DNA of 64,000 nucleotides from Melghirimyces algeriensis (GTDB lineage: Bacteria; Bacillota; Bacilli; Thermoactinomycetales; DSM-45169), in NCBI RefSeq assembly GCF_900182565.1, contig NZ_FXTI01000002.1, positions 62,001 to 126,000 on the forward strand, in the 5' to 3' direction. The notes below the pieces were generated by a model. The model made no database searches. It saw only the letters and a list, made by a program, of their open reading frames with translations, and had not been told where the DNA came from. Every line of letters starts with the position of its first letter. Position 1 is the first letter of the stretch. The position numbers and the translations under genes were made by a program. Of the stretch, positions 41,395 to 50,581 are shown in pieces.

Positions 41395-44300
41395 TTATGC
41401 CTTGGCAGCTGCCACCTCTTTTTCTTCTTCAAAATCTTCCAGCCGGATGGAGACAATCCGAGAAACGCCCGCTTCCTCCATGGTTACTCCATACATCACA
41501 TCGGCTCCTTCCATGGTTCGCTTGCGGTGTGTAATAATAATAAACTGTGTTTTTTGGGAAAACTCCCGCAGATACTCAGTAAAACGGGAAAGGTTGGCCT
41601 CATCCAGTGCAGCATCCACTTCATCCAGGACACAGAAAGGAACCGGTTTGTATCTCAAGACAGCAAATAAGAGAGCAATGGCAGCCAATGCCCGCTCTCC
41701 ACCAGAAAGAAGAGCCAGATTTTGCGGTTTTTTCCCTGGTGGCTGTGCCGTGATTTCAATTCCGGTTTCCAGAAGGTTATCTGGATCGGTCAGTTGCAAA
41801 TCAGCCCGTCCCCCACCAAACATTTTAGCAAAAACATCGTGAAATTCCTCACGGATCGCTGTAAAAGATTCTTGAAACCGGTTGGACATTTCCGAATCAA
41901 TATTATGAATCACTTCTTCCAGAGACTCCTTGGCATCGAGTAAGTCATCCCGCTGAGAACTGAGAAAGTCAAATCGGGCACTCAACCGATTGTATTCATC
42001 AATCGCTCCCAGGTTTACTTCTCCCAAAGAAGCGATCTTCCCGCGAAGGGAACGCACTTCCCGTTCTGCCTGTTTGGAGTCCTCCGGTTTTTCATACCGA
42101 TCCTTCGCCAATTCGTAACTGATCTCATATTCCTCTGCCAGCTTCTCCAGCAGGTGATTCAATTCCACATCCATCCGATTCACCTTTACTTCTTGCTGGT
42201 GGAGTGCATCCTCTCTTTTTTTCAATTCCTCCCGGAGAGTACGCAATTCTTTCTCCTGTTCCTTCTGCTCCCTGTGAAAACTGTCACGCTCGTCTTTTGC
42301 CGCAGTGAGTGTTTCCTGTGCAACCCTTTTCTGTTCTCTCATCTCTTCTGCGCGAAGGGACAGGGATTCTCTTTCCCCTTGCTGGTCCGACTCCCCGGAT
42401 TCCAACTGGGACAGTTGCTCCTTGGCTTCCTTCAATTGCTGAAGGACCCGTTCCTTTTCACCTTCCAGCCTTCGGCAATCCGCTTCCAAATATTCACGCT
42501 CTTGGTTCAACCGGACCCCTTTAATTTTCCAGTCGGTCATCTCACGGTTTACTTCATCCTTTTCAGAGGCTTCACGTTCCACTCGCTCCTGAGACCAGTG
42601 AATCTTTTTGCGAAGCTCCGTCTCTTCGGCATCCATGGTCCCTTCCTTTTCTTTCAGCTGGGAAATCCGATCCCTTACCTCTGTTTCCTCTTCTTTCATT
42701 TGAAGCATCCGGGTTTTGGTTTCATTCCAACGGGTCTCCAAATTGCGGACCTCTACCGCCAACTCCCGCTGATTCCCTTTCAACTCCTGCTCTCGAAGAC
42801 GGAGTTTTTCTCCTTCTTCCCGAATGGCTTCCAAACGGGTATTCAATTCTTCCAAACGGGTACAAGCTCTCCGATAAAGAGCATCTGCCATATTCCTCTC
42901 TTTTTTCGCCTGTTCAATTTCCTGATCCAACACTTCCACTTGTCGGGATCGACTCAAGAGGTTGGCTCTTGATTTCTGTCGGCTTCCCCCGGACATGGAA
43001 CCTCCAGGATTCACCACATCTCCTTCCAGAGTGACGATCCGATAGCGGTAACCCATCCGGCGGGCCACTTTATTGGCATCTTCCAATTTGCGAGCCACAA
43101 TCACATGTCCCAGCAAATTCTCAACAAGCGTCCGATAGGCTTTGTCCGCTTTCACCAGATCCGCAGCCACTCCTACCACACCGGACATCTCTTTTAACAT
43201 TTCCAGCTCATAGGAGGAAAGAGACCGACTGCGAATCACATCCAAAGGGAGGAAGGTGGCCCGGCCTGCCTTTCGTTCTTTCAAAAATCGAATCCCACTT
43301 CTTCCGGTTTTTTCATTCTTCACCACCAGATGTTGCATTGCTCCGGCAAGAGCGGTTTCAATCGCCGATTCGTATTCTTTGGGCACGCGGATCAGTTGTG
43401 CAACAGCACCATGAACCCCCGCCAACGAAGAAACACCCCTGTCACGGGCTTTCAGAACGGTTCGGACTCCCTGAAGAAATCCCGTATGATCCGCTTCCAT
43501 TTCCTTAACAATTTCCTGACGGGAACGAAGACTGTCCAGTTTCTGTTCAGACTGGCGAAGCTCATTGGCAGCATTATTCATTTCCTGTTCCAACTGCTTG
43601 CGATGATTGATCCCTTGTTGATATTCCTCTGTTCCCTGATTTAATGCATTTTCCAACCGTTGAAGTTCCTGGTCCAACTCACTCTTCCGCTTATTGAGAT
43701 CCTCCACTGCACGCCGGTCCAACTCTTCCTGCTTGCGGAGCTGCTCCAGCTGCTCGGCCAGTTTGCTTTTTTCTCCCTCCAAATACTCCTTATCAGTCTG
43801 AAGACGGGTCCGTTGGTGCAAAAGCTCCTGTAAATCTTCCCTCATTCGGTTCAGATCCTCCACGGTTTCTGTCCCATCCACAGACAGGCGAGCTTCCGTC
43901 TTCCTTAACCCTTCTTCCGCTTCCGCAAGCTGCCTTTGTTTCTCTTGAAGACGTTCCTTTTGTTGGGAGTGCTCTTCTTTTAAGCGCTCCAGCTCCTTCG
44001 TCAGTTCCCCGATTCGCTCCTGGGTTTGTTTTATGGACTCCGCCCGGTTTCGGGCCCGTTCCTGGAGAACATCTCTCTGTCCTTCTGTTTTCTCCAACTC
44101 TTCACTGACACGGAGCAACTTTCCCTGAAGCGATTCCACTTCCTGTTCCTTTTGATTGATTTTTGAGCGCAATTCTTCCAGCGTACTTTCTCTGCGGGAT
44201 ACTTCCTCCACCAATCGAGCCTTCTCCTCCGTCTGTTGATGGAGAGAATGATTCGCTTCCTGCCAGTTTTGATGCAGGGATTCAATTTTATGTACATAAA

Positions 44301-44985
44301 GCCCAATCTCTCTTCGAGTTAATTCGGCTTTCCACTCTTTGTATTGCTTGGCCTCTTCAGCTTGTTCTTTCAGAGGTTCCACTTGCTCTTCCAGCTCAAG
44401 GACCAGATCCTGTATCCGGGAAAGATTTTGTTCCGTAGCGTCCAGCTTTCGTTCTGCTTCTTTTTTGCGGGATTTAAACTTGACAATCCCTGCTGCTTCT
44501 TCAAAGATCGCACGTCGGTCTTCCGATTTGGTGGACAAAATTTCATCGATTCGACCTTGTCCAATCATGGAATAAGCATCTTTTCCAATCCCGGTGTCCA
44601 TAAACAGCTCATGAATATCTTTCAACCGGCAGGCTTGTTTGTTGATATAAAATTCACTGTCGCCCGACCGATATACCCTCCGGGAGACGGTCACTTCGGA
44701 ATAGTCCAGATTCAGCTGATGATCCGAGTTGTCAAAGGTGATGGACACTTCACAGTAACCAACAGGCTTCCTTCCATCACTTCCCGAAAAAATAACATCC
44801 TGCATGGATGAACCCCGGAGTGATTTGGCACTTTGCTCTCCCAGAACCCAGCGAATGCCATCCGTTACATTGCTCTTCCCGCTTCCGTTGGGACCTACCA
44901 CTGTCGTCACTCCAGGAGGAAACTCCAATTCCGTCCGATCGGCAAAAGATTTAAAGCCGCTCATTCCCAATCGTTTGAGATGCAC
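41395..44985 (-). CDS. smc: Chromosome partition protein SMC
   Basis: A 1196-residue condensin ATPase of normal length. The N-terminal head has Walker A GPNGSGKSNVTDGI (about 32-45). Two long coiled coils (about 170-500 and 670-1000) flank the hinge near 510-660 (VRTVLKARDRGVSSLAGVHG). The C-terminal head has the signature LLSGGERALAAIALLFA and Walker B CVLDEVDAALDEAN. With ScpA and ScpB it compacts and separates the chromosome. The start is GTG with AAAGGAGGGAG upstream. Confidence 0.97.
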   Translation of the reverse strand: MHLKRLGMSGFKSFADRTELEFPPGVTTVVGPNGSGKSNVTDGIRWVLGEQSAKSLRGSSMQDVIFSGSDGRKPVGYCEVSITFDNSDHQLNLDYSEVTVSRRVYRSGDSEFYINKQACRLKDIHELFMDTGIGKDAYSMIGQGRIDEILSTKSEDRRAIFEEAAGIVKFKSRKKEAERKLDATEQNLSRIQDLVLELEEQVEPLKEQAEEAKQYKEWKAELTRREIGLYVHKIESLHQNWQEANHSLHQQTEEKARLVEEVSRRESTLEELRSKINQKEQEVESLQGKLLRVSEELEKTEGQRDVLQERARNRAESIKQTQERIGELTKELERLKEEHSQQKERLQEKQRQLAEAEEGLRKTEARLSVDGTETVEDLNRMREDLQELLHQRTRLQTDKEYLEGEKSKLAEQLEQLRKQEELDRRAVEDLNKRKSELDQELQRLENALNQGTEEYQQGINHRKQLEQEMNNAANELRQSEQKLDSLRSRQEIVKEMEADHTGFLQGVRTVLKARDRGVSSLAGVHGAVAQLIRVPKEYESAIETALAGAMQHLVVKNEKTGRSGIRFLKERKAGRATFLPLDVIRSRSLSSYELEMLKEMSGVVGVAADLVKADKAYRTLVENLLGHVIVARKLEDANKVARRMGYRYRIVTLEGDVVNPGGSMSGGSRQKSRANLLSRSRQVEVLDQEIEQAKKERNMADALYRRACTRLEELNTRLEAIREEGEKLRLREQELKGNQRELAVEVRNLETRWNETKTRMLQMKEEETEVRDRISQLKEKEGTMDAEETELRKKIHWSQERVEREASEKDEVNREMTDWKIKGVRLNQEREYLEADCRRLEGEKERVLQQLKEAKEQLSQLESGESDQQGERESLSLRAEEMREQKRVAQETLTAAKDERDSFHREQKEQEKELRTLREELKKREDALHQQEVKVNRMDVELNHLLEKLAEEYEISYELAKDRYEKPEDSKQAEREVRSLRGKIASLGEVNLGAIDEYNRLSARFDFLSSQRDDLLDAKESLEEVIHNIDSEMSNRFQESFTAIREEFHDVFAKMFGGGRADLQLTDPDNLLETGIEITAQPPGKKPQNLALLSGGERALAAIALLFAVLRYKPVPFCVLDEVDAALDEANLSRFTEYLREFSQKTQFIIITHRKRTMEGADVMYGVTMEEAGVSRIVSIRLEDFEEEKEVAAAKA

Positions 44986-45016
44986 CTCGCTCCCTCCTTT
45001 CTTCCTTATCTCTATT

Positions 45017-45045
45017 TTGACAGTTCACAGACTGTCCGATATTAT
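45017..45045 (+). promoter_or_regulatory. Plus-strand promoter-like sequence upstream of smc
   Basis: TTGACA (45017-45022), 17 bases, TATTAT (45040-45045). The -35 box overlaps the dyad GACAGT-N6-ACTGTC (45019-45036). No plus-strand gene follows, so any transcript would be antisense to the small gene at 45186 and to rnc. It could instead be the operator of a minus-strand smc promoter. Confidence 0.4.
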
Positions 45046-45185
45046 ATTTTACTACAAACTACAATACGGGTCATCGATCCTTCCAGTCCCGCATCCACTT
45101 CTCTGTTCTTTTTTCTTTCAACTGATCATAACCGCTCTTTAGTCAGGAATTTTCATTCGGTTTTTCAATAGAAATATGGTATTTC

Positions 45186-45392
45186 CTATTCACAAACTGA
45201 CTCATTGTTATCTTTTCCTTTGCTTTCCTCATACCGCTTCATATTTTCCACCGAGCGTTCTACGGAAACTGCCAGCCGTTCATGCGCCTTAACCCCTCGC
45301 CAAGCGAGAACCAAAAGGAAGAAGACCACGCCTAAATACAAACCGATCATCATAATGGAAAACAGTTGCATTACATGCAATTTAACACACAT
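45186..45392 (-). CDS. Small single-pass membrane protein (up to 68 aa), unknown
   Basis: A short protein with one hydrophobic helix (LFSIMMIGLYLGVVFFLLVL) followed by a charged, probably helical tail (AHERLAVSVERSVENMKRYE). It lies in the rnc-smc gap on the same strand. The start is uncertain: the first ATG directly abuts an AAAGG site, while a TTG at residue 5 or an ATG at residue 8 would give better spacing. No family recognised; a small membrane anchor is the simplest reading. Confidence 0.55.
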   Translation of the reverse strand: MCVKLHVMQLFSIMMIGLYLGVVFFLLVLAWRGVKAHERLAVSVERSVENMKRYEESKGKDNNESVCE

Positions 45393-45475
45393 CCTTTCTT
45401 CGCAGTCTCATACCATCCTCAACCATCCATACACTTTTATATGCATTCGATATTTTCCTTTCTATTCCAATGAAA

Positions 45476-45504
45476 AACCACCGGTCAAATGGGTACCGGT
45501 GGTT
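45476..45504 (-). terminator. Terminator after rnc
   Basis: Minus-strand AACCACCGGT / ACCGGTGGTT with a nine-base loop, then TTTC. The 10-base stem is perfect. It follows the rnc stop at 45521 and separates rnc from the smc-ftsY genes. Confidence 0.8.
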
Positions 45505-45520
45505 CAATCCATTCATCGTT

Positions 45521-46207
45521 TTATTTTTGAAAGCGCTGGAGTCCTTCGGCAGCAGCCCGTTGTTCCGCTTCTTTTTTGGAGCGCCCGGTACCCCTTCCGA
45601 TCTTTTCACCCGCCAACCAGACTTCCGCCACAAATTGTCGGTCGTGGGCCGGCCCTTTGACATCGACGATCTGGTATTCCAATAAACCGAGATGCTCCTG
45701 CTGAACCGCTTCCTGAAGCCGACTTTTGGCATCCGAAGCTTGGGCAAGCCACTGCTCGTCGATCCGTGGGAATATAGCAGACTCCATAAACTTACACACT
45801 CCATCCAGCCCTTTCTCCAAAAAAAGAGCACCAATAAAAGCTTCAAATACATCTGCCAACAGGGCAGGACGATTTCTACCCCCTGTTCTCTCCTCTCCTT
45901 TACCCAACCGAACATATTTGCCAAATTGAAGTTCTTTCGCAAAAAAAGCCAAGGAAGGTTCACAGACAATCCTAGCCCTCATGCGGGTCAAATCGCCCTC
46001 CTTTAAGTGAGGGAACCGATGGTACAGGTGTTCTGACACTGCAAGCTCCAACACGGCGTCCCCAAGGAATTCCAACCGTTCATTATCCGGTTGGTGGCGC
46101 TCCCCTTTTCGCTCATGAGCAAATGATGTATGGGTAAATGCTTGTAAAAACAGCTTTTCATTTTGGAGAGACAGGCCGATCGTCTGCCCAAGTTCAGCCA
46201 GGTTCAT
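45521..46207 (-). CDS. rnc: Ribonuclease III
   Basis: A 228-residue double-strand-specific endoribonuclease. The signature is NERLEFLGDAVLELAVSEHL (about 43-62), with the second acidic site in LLADVFEAFIGALFLEKG. The C-terminal dsRNA-binding domain has GRGTGRSKKEAEQRAAAEGL. It processes rRNA and other structured RNAs. It follows fabF by 17 bases at the end of the fatty-acid operon. Confidence 0.96.
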   Translation of the reverse strand: MNLAELGQTIGLSLQNEKLFLQAFTHTSFAHERKGERHQPDNERLEFLGDAVLELAVSEHLYHRFPHLKEGDLTRMRARIVCEPSLAFFAKELQFGKYVRLGKGEERTGGRNRPALLADVFEAFIGALFLEKGLDGVCKFMESAIFPRIDEQWLAQASDAKSRLQEAVQQEHLGLLEYQIVDVKGPAHDRQFVAEVWLAGEKIGRGTGRSKKEAEQRAAAEGLQRFQK

Positions 46208-46224
46208 CCCCGATCACCACCTGC

Positions 46225-47472
46225 TTATTCCGCTCCGTCGTAAGCTTTCAGAGCAATGGTCGCATTATGACCGCCAAATCCAAGAGAATTGGACAGAGCC
46301 ACGTTCACATTTACCCGACGCGCTTCATTGGGTATATAGTCCAAATCGCAGTCAGGGTCAGGATATTCATAGTTAATGGTGGGAGGCAAGATTTTTTCCT
46401 TTAATGCAAGAGCAGTGGCGATTGCTTCCACTCCTCCAGCCGCCCCCAGAAGGTGACCTGTCATCGACTTGGTGGAACTGACAGCCAATCGATAGGCATG
46501 GTCTCCAAAAACATTTTTCATAGCTATGGTCTCAAATTTGTCATTCGGACCGGTGGAAGTCCCGTGAGCGTTAATATAATCCACGTCTTCCGGCTTCAGT
46601 CCAGCTTCGTTCAACGCTCGCTTCATGGAACGGGCAGCACCTTCCCCTTCCGGTGCCGGAGCAGTCAAATGATAAGCGTCTCCGCTCATCCCATAACCGA
46701 TCACTTCCGCAACAATCTCCGCTCCTCGGTCCAAGGCGTGATCCAGACTCTCCAGGATCAGGATTCCAGCCCCCTCTCCCATAACAAATCCGTCACGCTC
46801 TTTGTCAAAGGGACGGCTTGCCCGTTCCGGTTCATCATTTCGCCGGGACATGGCCTGGTTTGCACAGAAACCGGCGAAAGCCATCGGGGTGACAGTCGCT
46901 TCTGTCCCGCCGGCAATCATGACATCTGCATCTCCCCGTCGAATAATGTTTGCTGCGTCCCCAATCGAATGCGTTCCTGTGGCACAAGCGGAAATCGCTG
47001 CACTACAAGGCCCCTTGGCTCCCGTGGATATGGAAACTTGTCCAGCGGCCATGTTTGCAATCATCATCGGAATAAAGAAGGGGCTGACCCTTCGGGGACC
47101 TTTTTCGATAAGATTTCGATGTTGATCTTCCCATGTTTGCAATCCACCGATCCCTGAACCGATATACGTTCCGATCCGGTCCGGGTCTTCGCGATCGATC
47201 TCGATTCCGGCATCCTTTAAAGCATTTTGGGAAGCTGCCACTGCAAACTGGACAAAACGGTCCATCCGGCGAGCTTCTTTCCGATCCATATATTCGAGGG
47301 GATCAAACCCTTTTACTTCCCCTGCTATCCGGGTAGGAAAGTCGCTGGCATCAAATCTAGTGACAGGTCCAATCCCGGACTTTCCACTGATCAGGTTGTT
47401 CCAAAATGTCGGTATATCGTTGCCGATCGGCGAAAGGACCCCCAAACCGGTGATCACTACCCGTTTCGACAA
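46225..47472 (-). CDS. fabF: Beta-ketoacyl-ACP synthase II
   Basis: A 415-residue condensing enzyme that extends acyl-ACP with malonyl-ACP. The active cysteine is in ISACATGTHSIG and the histidines in NAHGTSTGPND and TGHLLGAAGG. I place the start at TTG (47472), giving the family start SKRVVITGLGVLSPIGN, with AAAGGCGGTG six bases upstream; a GTG nine bases earlier overlaps that site. It follows acpP by 86 bases. Confidence 0.96.
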   Translation of the reverse strand: MSKRVVITGLGVLSPIGNDIPTFWNNLISGKSGIGPVTRFDASDFPTRIAGEVKGFDPLEYMDRKEARRMDRFVQFAVAASQNALKDAGIEIDREDPDRIGTYIGSGIGGLQTWEDQHRNLIEKGPRRVSPFFIPMMIANMAAGQVSISTGAKGPCSAAISACATGTHSIGDAANIIRRGDADVMIAGGTEATVTPMAFAGFCANQAMSRRNDEPERASRPFDKERDGFVMGEGAGILILESLDHALDRGAEIVAEVIGYGMSGDAYHLTAPAPEGEGAARSMKRALNEAGLKPEDVDYINAHGTSTGPNDKFETIAMKNVFGDHAYRLAVSSTKSMTGHLLGAAGGVEAIATALALKEKILPPTINYEYPDPDCDLDYIPNEARRVNVNVALSNSLGFGGHNATIALKAYDGAE

Positions 47473-47558
47473 TCTCTTCACCGCCTTTGATCGTTACTGA
47501 CATCGTCTTACTCTATATAAGGGGAGAAAGCCCCGCCTGAAACGGGACTTCCAACTTC

Positions 47559-47792
47559 TCATGAACGGGACTCAATATAGGTTACGATGTCCCCAACTGT
47601 GTTAATCTTTTCCGCCTCTTCGTCGGAAATCTCCAATGAAAATTCATCTTCCAATTCAAGAATCATGTCCATGACGTCCAAGGAGTCAGCTCCCAAATCA
47701 TCTTTAATTGAAGCTTCGCGAGTTACTTCGGAAGCGTCCACTCCCAGACGATCCACAATAATTCGCTGTACTCGACTCAATACATCTGCCAT
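47559..47792 (-). CDS. acpP: Acyl carrier protein
   Basis: A 77-residue acyl carrier protein. Ser37 in GADSLDVMD carries the phosphopantetheine arm, whose precursor pathway includes coaD in this window. The ATG at 47792 has GGGAGGTG six bases upstream and gives the exact family length. A TATAAT box (complement of 47814-47819) just upstream suggests an extra promoter for high expression. Confidence 0.97.
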   Translation of the reverse strand: MADVLSRVQRIIVDRLGVDASEVTREASIKDDLGADSLDVMDMILELEDEFSLEISDEEAEKINTVGDIVTYIESRS

Positions 47793-47867
47793 TTCCTTCA
47801 CCTCCCCTCACGTATTATACGAGATGGTTGAAAAAAAAACTAGCAAAGGTTACAAAAGATTTAAGGG

Positions 47868-48611
47868 TCAGGATGTCACCATGCCTCCATCCACATTCAG
47901 TGTTTGCCCTGTAATATACTCCGCTCCATCAGAGGCCAGAAAACGAACAGCCTGGGCTACATCTTCCGGCTTGCCAAAACGGGCGAGAGGGATCTGACGC
48001 AACATTTCTCCGCGCACATCCTCTCCCATCTTGGCTGTCATATCCGTTTCAATAAAACCGGGTGCAACAGCGTTTACCGTAATTCCACGGCTGGCGAGTT
48101 CCTTGGACATGGTTTTGGTTAAACCGATGACACCTGCCTTGGCTGCTACATAGTTGGCTTGCCCAGGATTGCCTGCGATCCCGACAACAGAACTGATATT
48201 GATGATGCGACCGAACCGCTGCTTCATCATTGGACGAGTAACCGCCTTGGTTACAAGGAAGACTCCTTTCAGATTGGTATCCATTACCCGGTTCCAGTCT
48301 TCCTCTTTCATCCGAAGCACCAGGTTGTCACGGGTGATTCCGGCATTGTTCACTAGAATATCAATCCGTCCAAAGGTCTCCAATACCTGTTTTACCGCAG
48401 CATTCACTTCATCCGCTTTGGAAACGTCAGCTTGAATGATAACCGCCTGACTACCAGCTTTTTGAATCTGCTCCGCGGTTTCTTCTGCGGCTTCACGGTT
48501 TCCTCCATAAAGGACAGCCACATTCGCTCCGGACTCGGCGAGGGAAACACTAATCGCCCGACCAATGCCCCGGGAACCTCCGGTTACCAAAGCAACTTTA
48601 CCAGCTAACAT
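47868..48611 (-). CDS. fabG: 3-oxoacyl-ACP reductase
   Basis: A 247-residue short-chain dehydrogenase that reduces beta-ketoacyl-ACP with NADPH. The cofactor loop is TGGSRGIGRAI, the catalytic tyrosine and lysine are in YVAAKAGVIGLT, and NNAGITRDNLVLRM is typical of FabG. The ATG at 48611 has GGGAGG seven bases upstream; an ATG six bases earlier is too close to that site. It lies between fabD and acpP. Confidence 0.96.
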   Translation of the reverse strand: MLAGKVALVTGGSRGIGRAISVSLAESGANVAVLYGGNREAAEETAEQIQKAGSQAVIIQADVSKADEVNAAVKQVLETFGRIDILVNNAGITRDNLVLRMKEEDWNRVMDTNLKGVFLVTKAVTRPMMKQRFGRIINISSVVGIAGNPGQANYVAAKAGVIGLTKTMSKELASRGITVNAVAPGFIETDMTAKMGEDVRGEMLRQIPLARFGKPEDVAQAVRFLASDGAEYITGQTLNVDGGMVTS

Positions 48612-48624
48612 CGACATGCCTCCC

Positions 48625-49560
48625 TTAAACCATCTTTTCCAAAGCTTTCCTCATTGATTCTCCATCCTGAACGGAAACAGCCCGAACCCCTCGCTGTATC
48701 TTTCTTACCAACCCGGTTAACACATTACCGGGGCCAATCTCAACGAAGGTATCCACACCCTCATCCAGCATTCGACGAATGCTGTCTTCCCAAAGAACGG
48801 GTGAAGCCACCTGTTGGATCAATGCATGGCGAATCGAACCGGATTTCGTCTGTTGACGGGCGGATACATTCACGATTACCGGAATCTTGGCATCCTGAAT
48901 CGCTAGTTGTTCGAGAACCTCTTTCATGCGGTCAGCGGCCGGCTTCATCAGACTGGAGTGAAAGGGACCACTGACGGACAGAGGGATCACCCGACGGGCC
49001 CCAGCTTCCTTCATCCGTTCGCCAGCTGTATCAACCGCCTTCTTCTCTCCGGAAATCACCAACTGACCGGGGCAATTGTAGTTGGCAGGTTGCACAACAC
49101 CGTGCTCGTTGCTTATCTCGTGACAGATTTGGTCTACCATCCCGCGATCAAGACCCAGCACAGCAGACATCGCCCCTCTGCCAGCGGGAACCGCTTCTTC
49201 CATCAGCATTCCCCGTTGTCTTACGGTTTTCAATGCCTCCTCAAAAGAGAGCGCTCCAGCCGCCACCAAAGCGGAATATTCCCCTAGACTGTGACCGGCA
49301 ACAAAATCCGGCTCTACGATCTGATCTTCCATCATCCGATAGAGAGCGATGCTAGCCGTAAGGATCGCCGGTTGAGCATTGGCTGTCAACCTCAACTCAT
49401 CTTCTGGCCCTTCAAAGCAGAGACGTGACAGAGGAAAACCCAGGATTTCATCCGCTTGTTGAAAACATTCACGGGCACGAGTGCTTTCATTGAAAGCCAG
49501 TCTTCCCATACCAACCGCTTGAGATCCCTGTCCAGGAAATAGAAATGCTGTTTTACCCAA
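48625..49560 (-). CDS. fabD: Malonyl-CoA:ACP transacylase
   Basis: A 311-residue transacylase that loads malonate onto ACP. The nucleophile serine is in VAGHSLGEYSALVAAG, the N-terminus is FLFPGQGSQAVGMG, and the histidine lies in SGPFHSSLM. The start is TTG with GGGAGG six bases upstream. It lies between fabH and fabG. Confidence 0.96.
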   Translation of the reverse strand: MGKTAFLFPGQGSQAVGMGRLAFNESTRARECFQQADEILGFPLSRLCFEGPEDELRLTANAQPAILTASIALYRMMEDQIVEPDFVAGHSLGEYSALVAAGALSFEEALKTVRQRGMLMEEAVPAGRGAMSAVLGLDRGMVDQICHEISNEHGVVQPANYNCPGQLVISGEKKAVDTAGERMKEAGARRVIPLSVSGPFHSSLMKPAADRMKEVLEQLAIQDAKIPVIVNVSARQQTKSGSIRHALIQQVASPVLWEDSIRRMLDEGVDTFVEIGPGNVLTGLVRKIQRGVRAVSVQDGESMRKALEKMV

Positions 49561-49579
49561 AATGCTTCCTCCCTTGACA

Positions 49580-50581
49580 TCAGGTATCCATGGTCCACTT
49601 CATGACGGAAGCTCCCCACGTCATACCGCCACCAAAACCAACCAACACCAATGTATCCTCTTTTTTGATCCGACCTGTTCTCACCGCTTCATCCAAGGCA
49701 ACGGGAATGGAAGCGGAAGACATATTTCCGTAACGATCCAGATTGACCACCACTTTATCTCTCGATAATCCCAGCCGCTGGACAGCCGCTTCAATAATCC
49801 GGTCATTCGCCTGGTGAGGAATGAGAAAATCGATATCCTCTTTGGTCATTCCGGCTTTTTTCAGAGCTTCTTCCGCAGAAACCCCCAGTACCCGAACAGC
49901 AAACTTAAATACTTCGCGGCCATTCATCGAAATATAGTGAAGGTGCTGCTGGACAGATTCTGTCGTTGCCGGAATCCGGGAGCCTCCGGCCGGTTGCTTT
50001 AACAAGTGACCTCCAGACCCATCACCCCCCAGCTCAAAGGAACGAAAGCCCTTTCCGTCCTCCACAGGACCCAACACTGCAGCCCCAGCCCCATCACCAA
50101 AAAGGATACAAGTATTCCGATCCGTAAAATCCGTAATCTTGGAAAGACAATCGACTCCAATCACCAGTGCATAGCGATAGATTCCATTCTGGATAAACTG
50201 TGAGGCGGATGCAATTCCATATAGAAATCCGGTGCAAGCGGCAGACAAATCAAAGGTCGCTGCCTTTTTCGCGCCCAGTTGATCCTGAACCAGACACGCT
50301 GTAGCGGGAAATGCCATATCCGGGGTGACTGTAGCGACAATAATCAAGTCCACATCCTCAGCTCGAATACCCGCAGATCTCAATGCTTGGCGGCCCGCTT
50401 CCGTTGCTAGGTCGGAAGAGGCCTGGTCATCGGAAGCAATCCGCCGCTCCCGAATTCCTGTACGACTGACAATCCATTCGTTATTTGTATCCACCATTTT
50501 TTCAAGATCAGCATTTGTCAATACCTTTTCAGGCAGATAAGATCCCGTACCGATAATTCCCACTGACCCCATGGCCTTCAT
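49580..50581 (-). CDS. fabH: Beta-ketoacyl-ACP synthase III
   Basis: A 333-residue initiating condensing enzyme that joins acyl-CoA primers to malonyl-ACP. The catalytic cysteine is in FDLSAACTGFLYG, the histidine in LIPHQANDRIIEA and the asparagine in GNMSSASIPVAL. Two starts are possible. The ATG at 50581 overlaps the plsX stop (ATGA). The ATG at 50572 (MGSVGIIGTGSYLPEK) has AAAGGGG nine bases upstream and fits the family better. Confidence 0.95.
   Translation of the reverse strand: MKAMGSVGIIGTGSYLPEKVLTNADLEKMVDTNNEWIVSRTGIRERRIASDDQASSDLATEAGRQALRSAGIRAEDVDLIIVATVTPDMAFPATACLVQDQLGAKKAATFDLSAACTGFLYGIASASQFIQNGIYRYALVIGVDCLSKITDFTDRNTCILFGDGAGAAVLGPVEDGKGFRSFELGGDGSGGHLLKQPAGGSRIPATTESVQQHLHYISMNGREVFKFAVRVLGVSAEEALKKAGMTKEDIDFLIPHQANDRIIEAAVQRLGLSRDKVVVNLDRYGNMSSASIPVALDEAVRTGRIKKEDTLVLVGFGGGMTWGASVMKWTMDT

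Noticed and set aside
42154..42972. 272-codon plus-strand frame, rich in F and L
   Set aside because: Antisense to the smc coiled coil; Glu and Lys codons read backwards give Phe and Leu.
45382..45969. 195-codon minus-strand frame
   Set aside because: It overlaps rnc in another frame and runs through its terminator.
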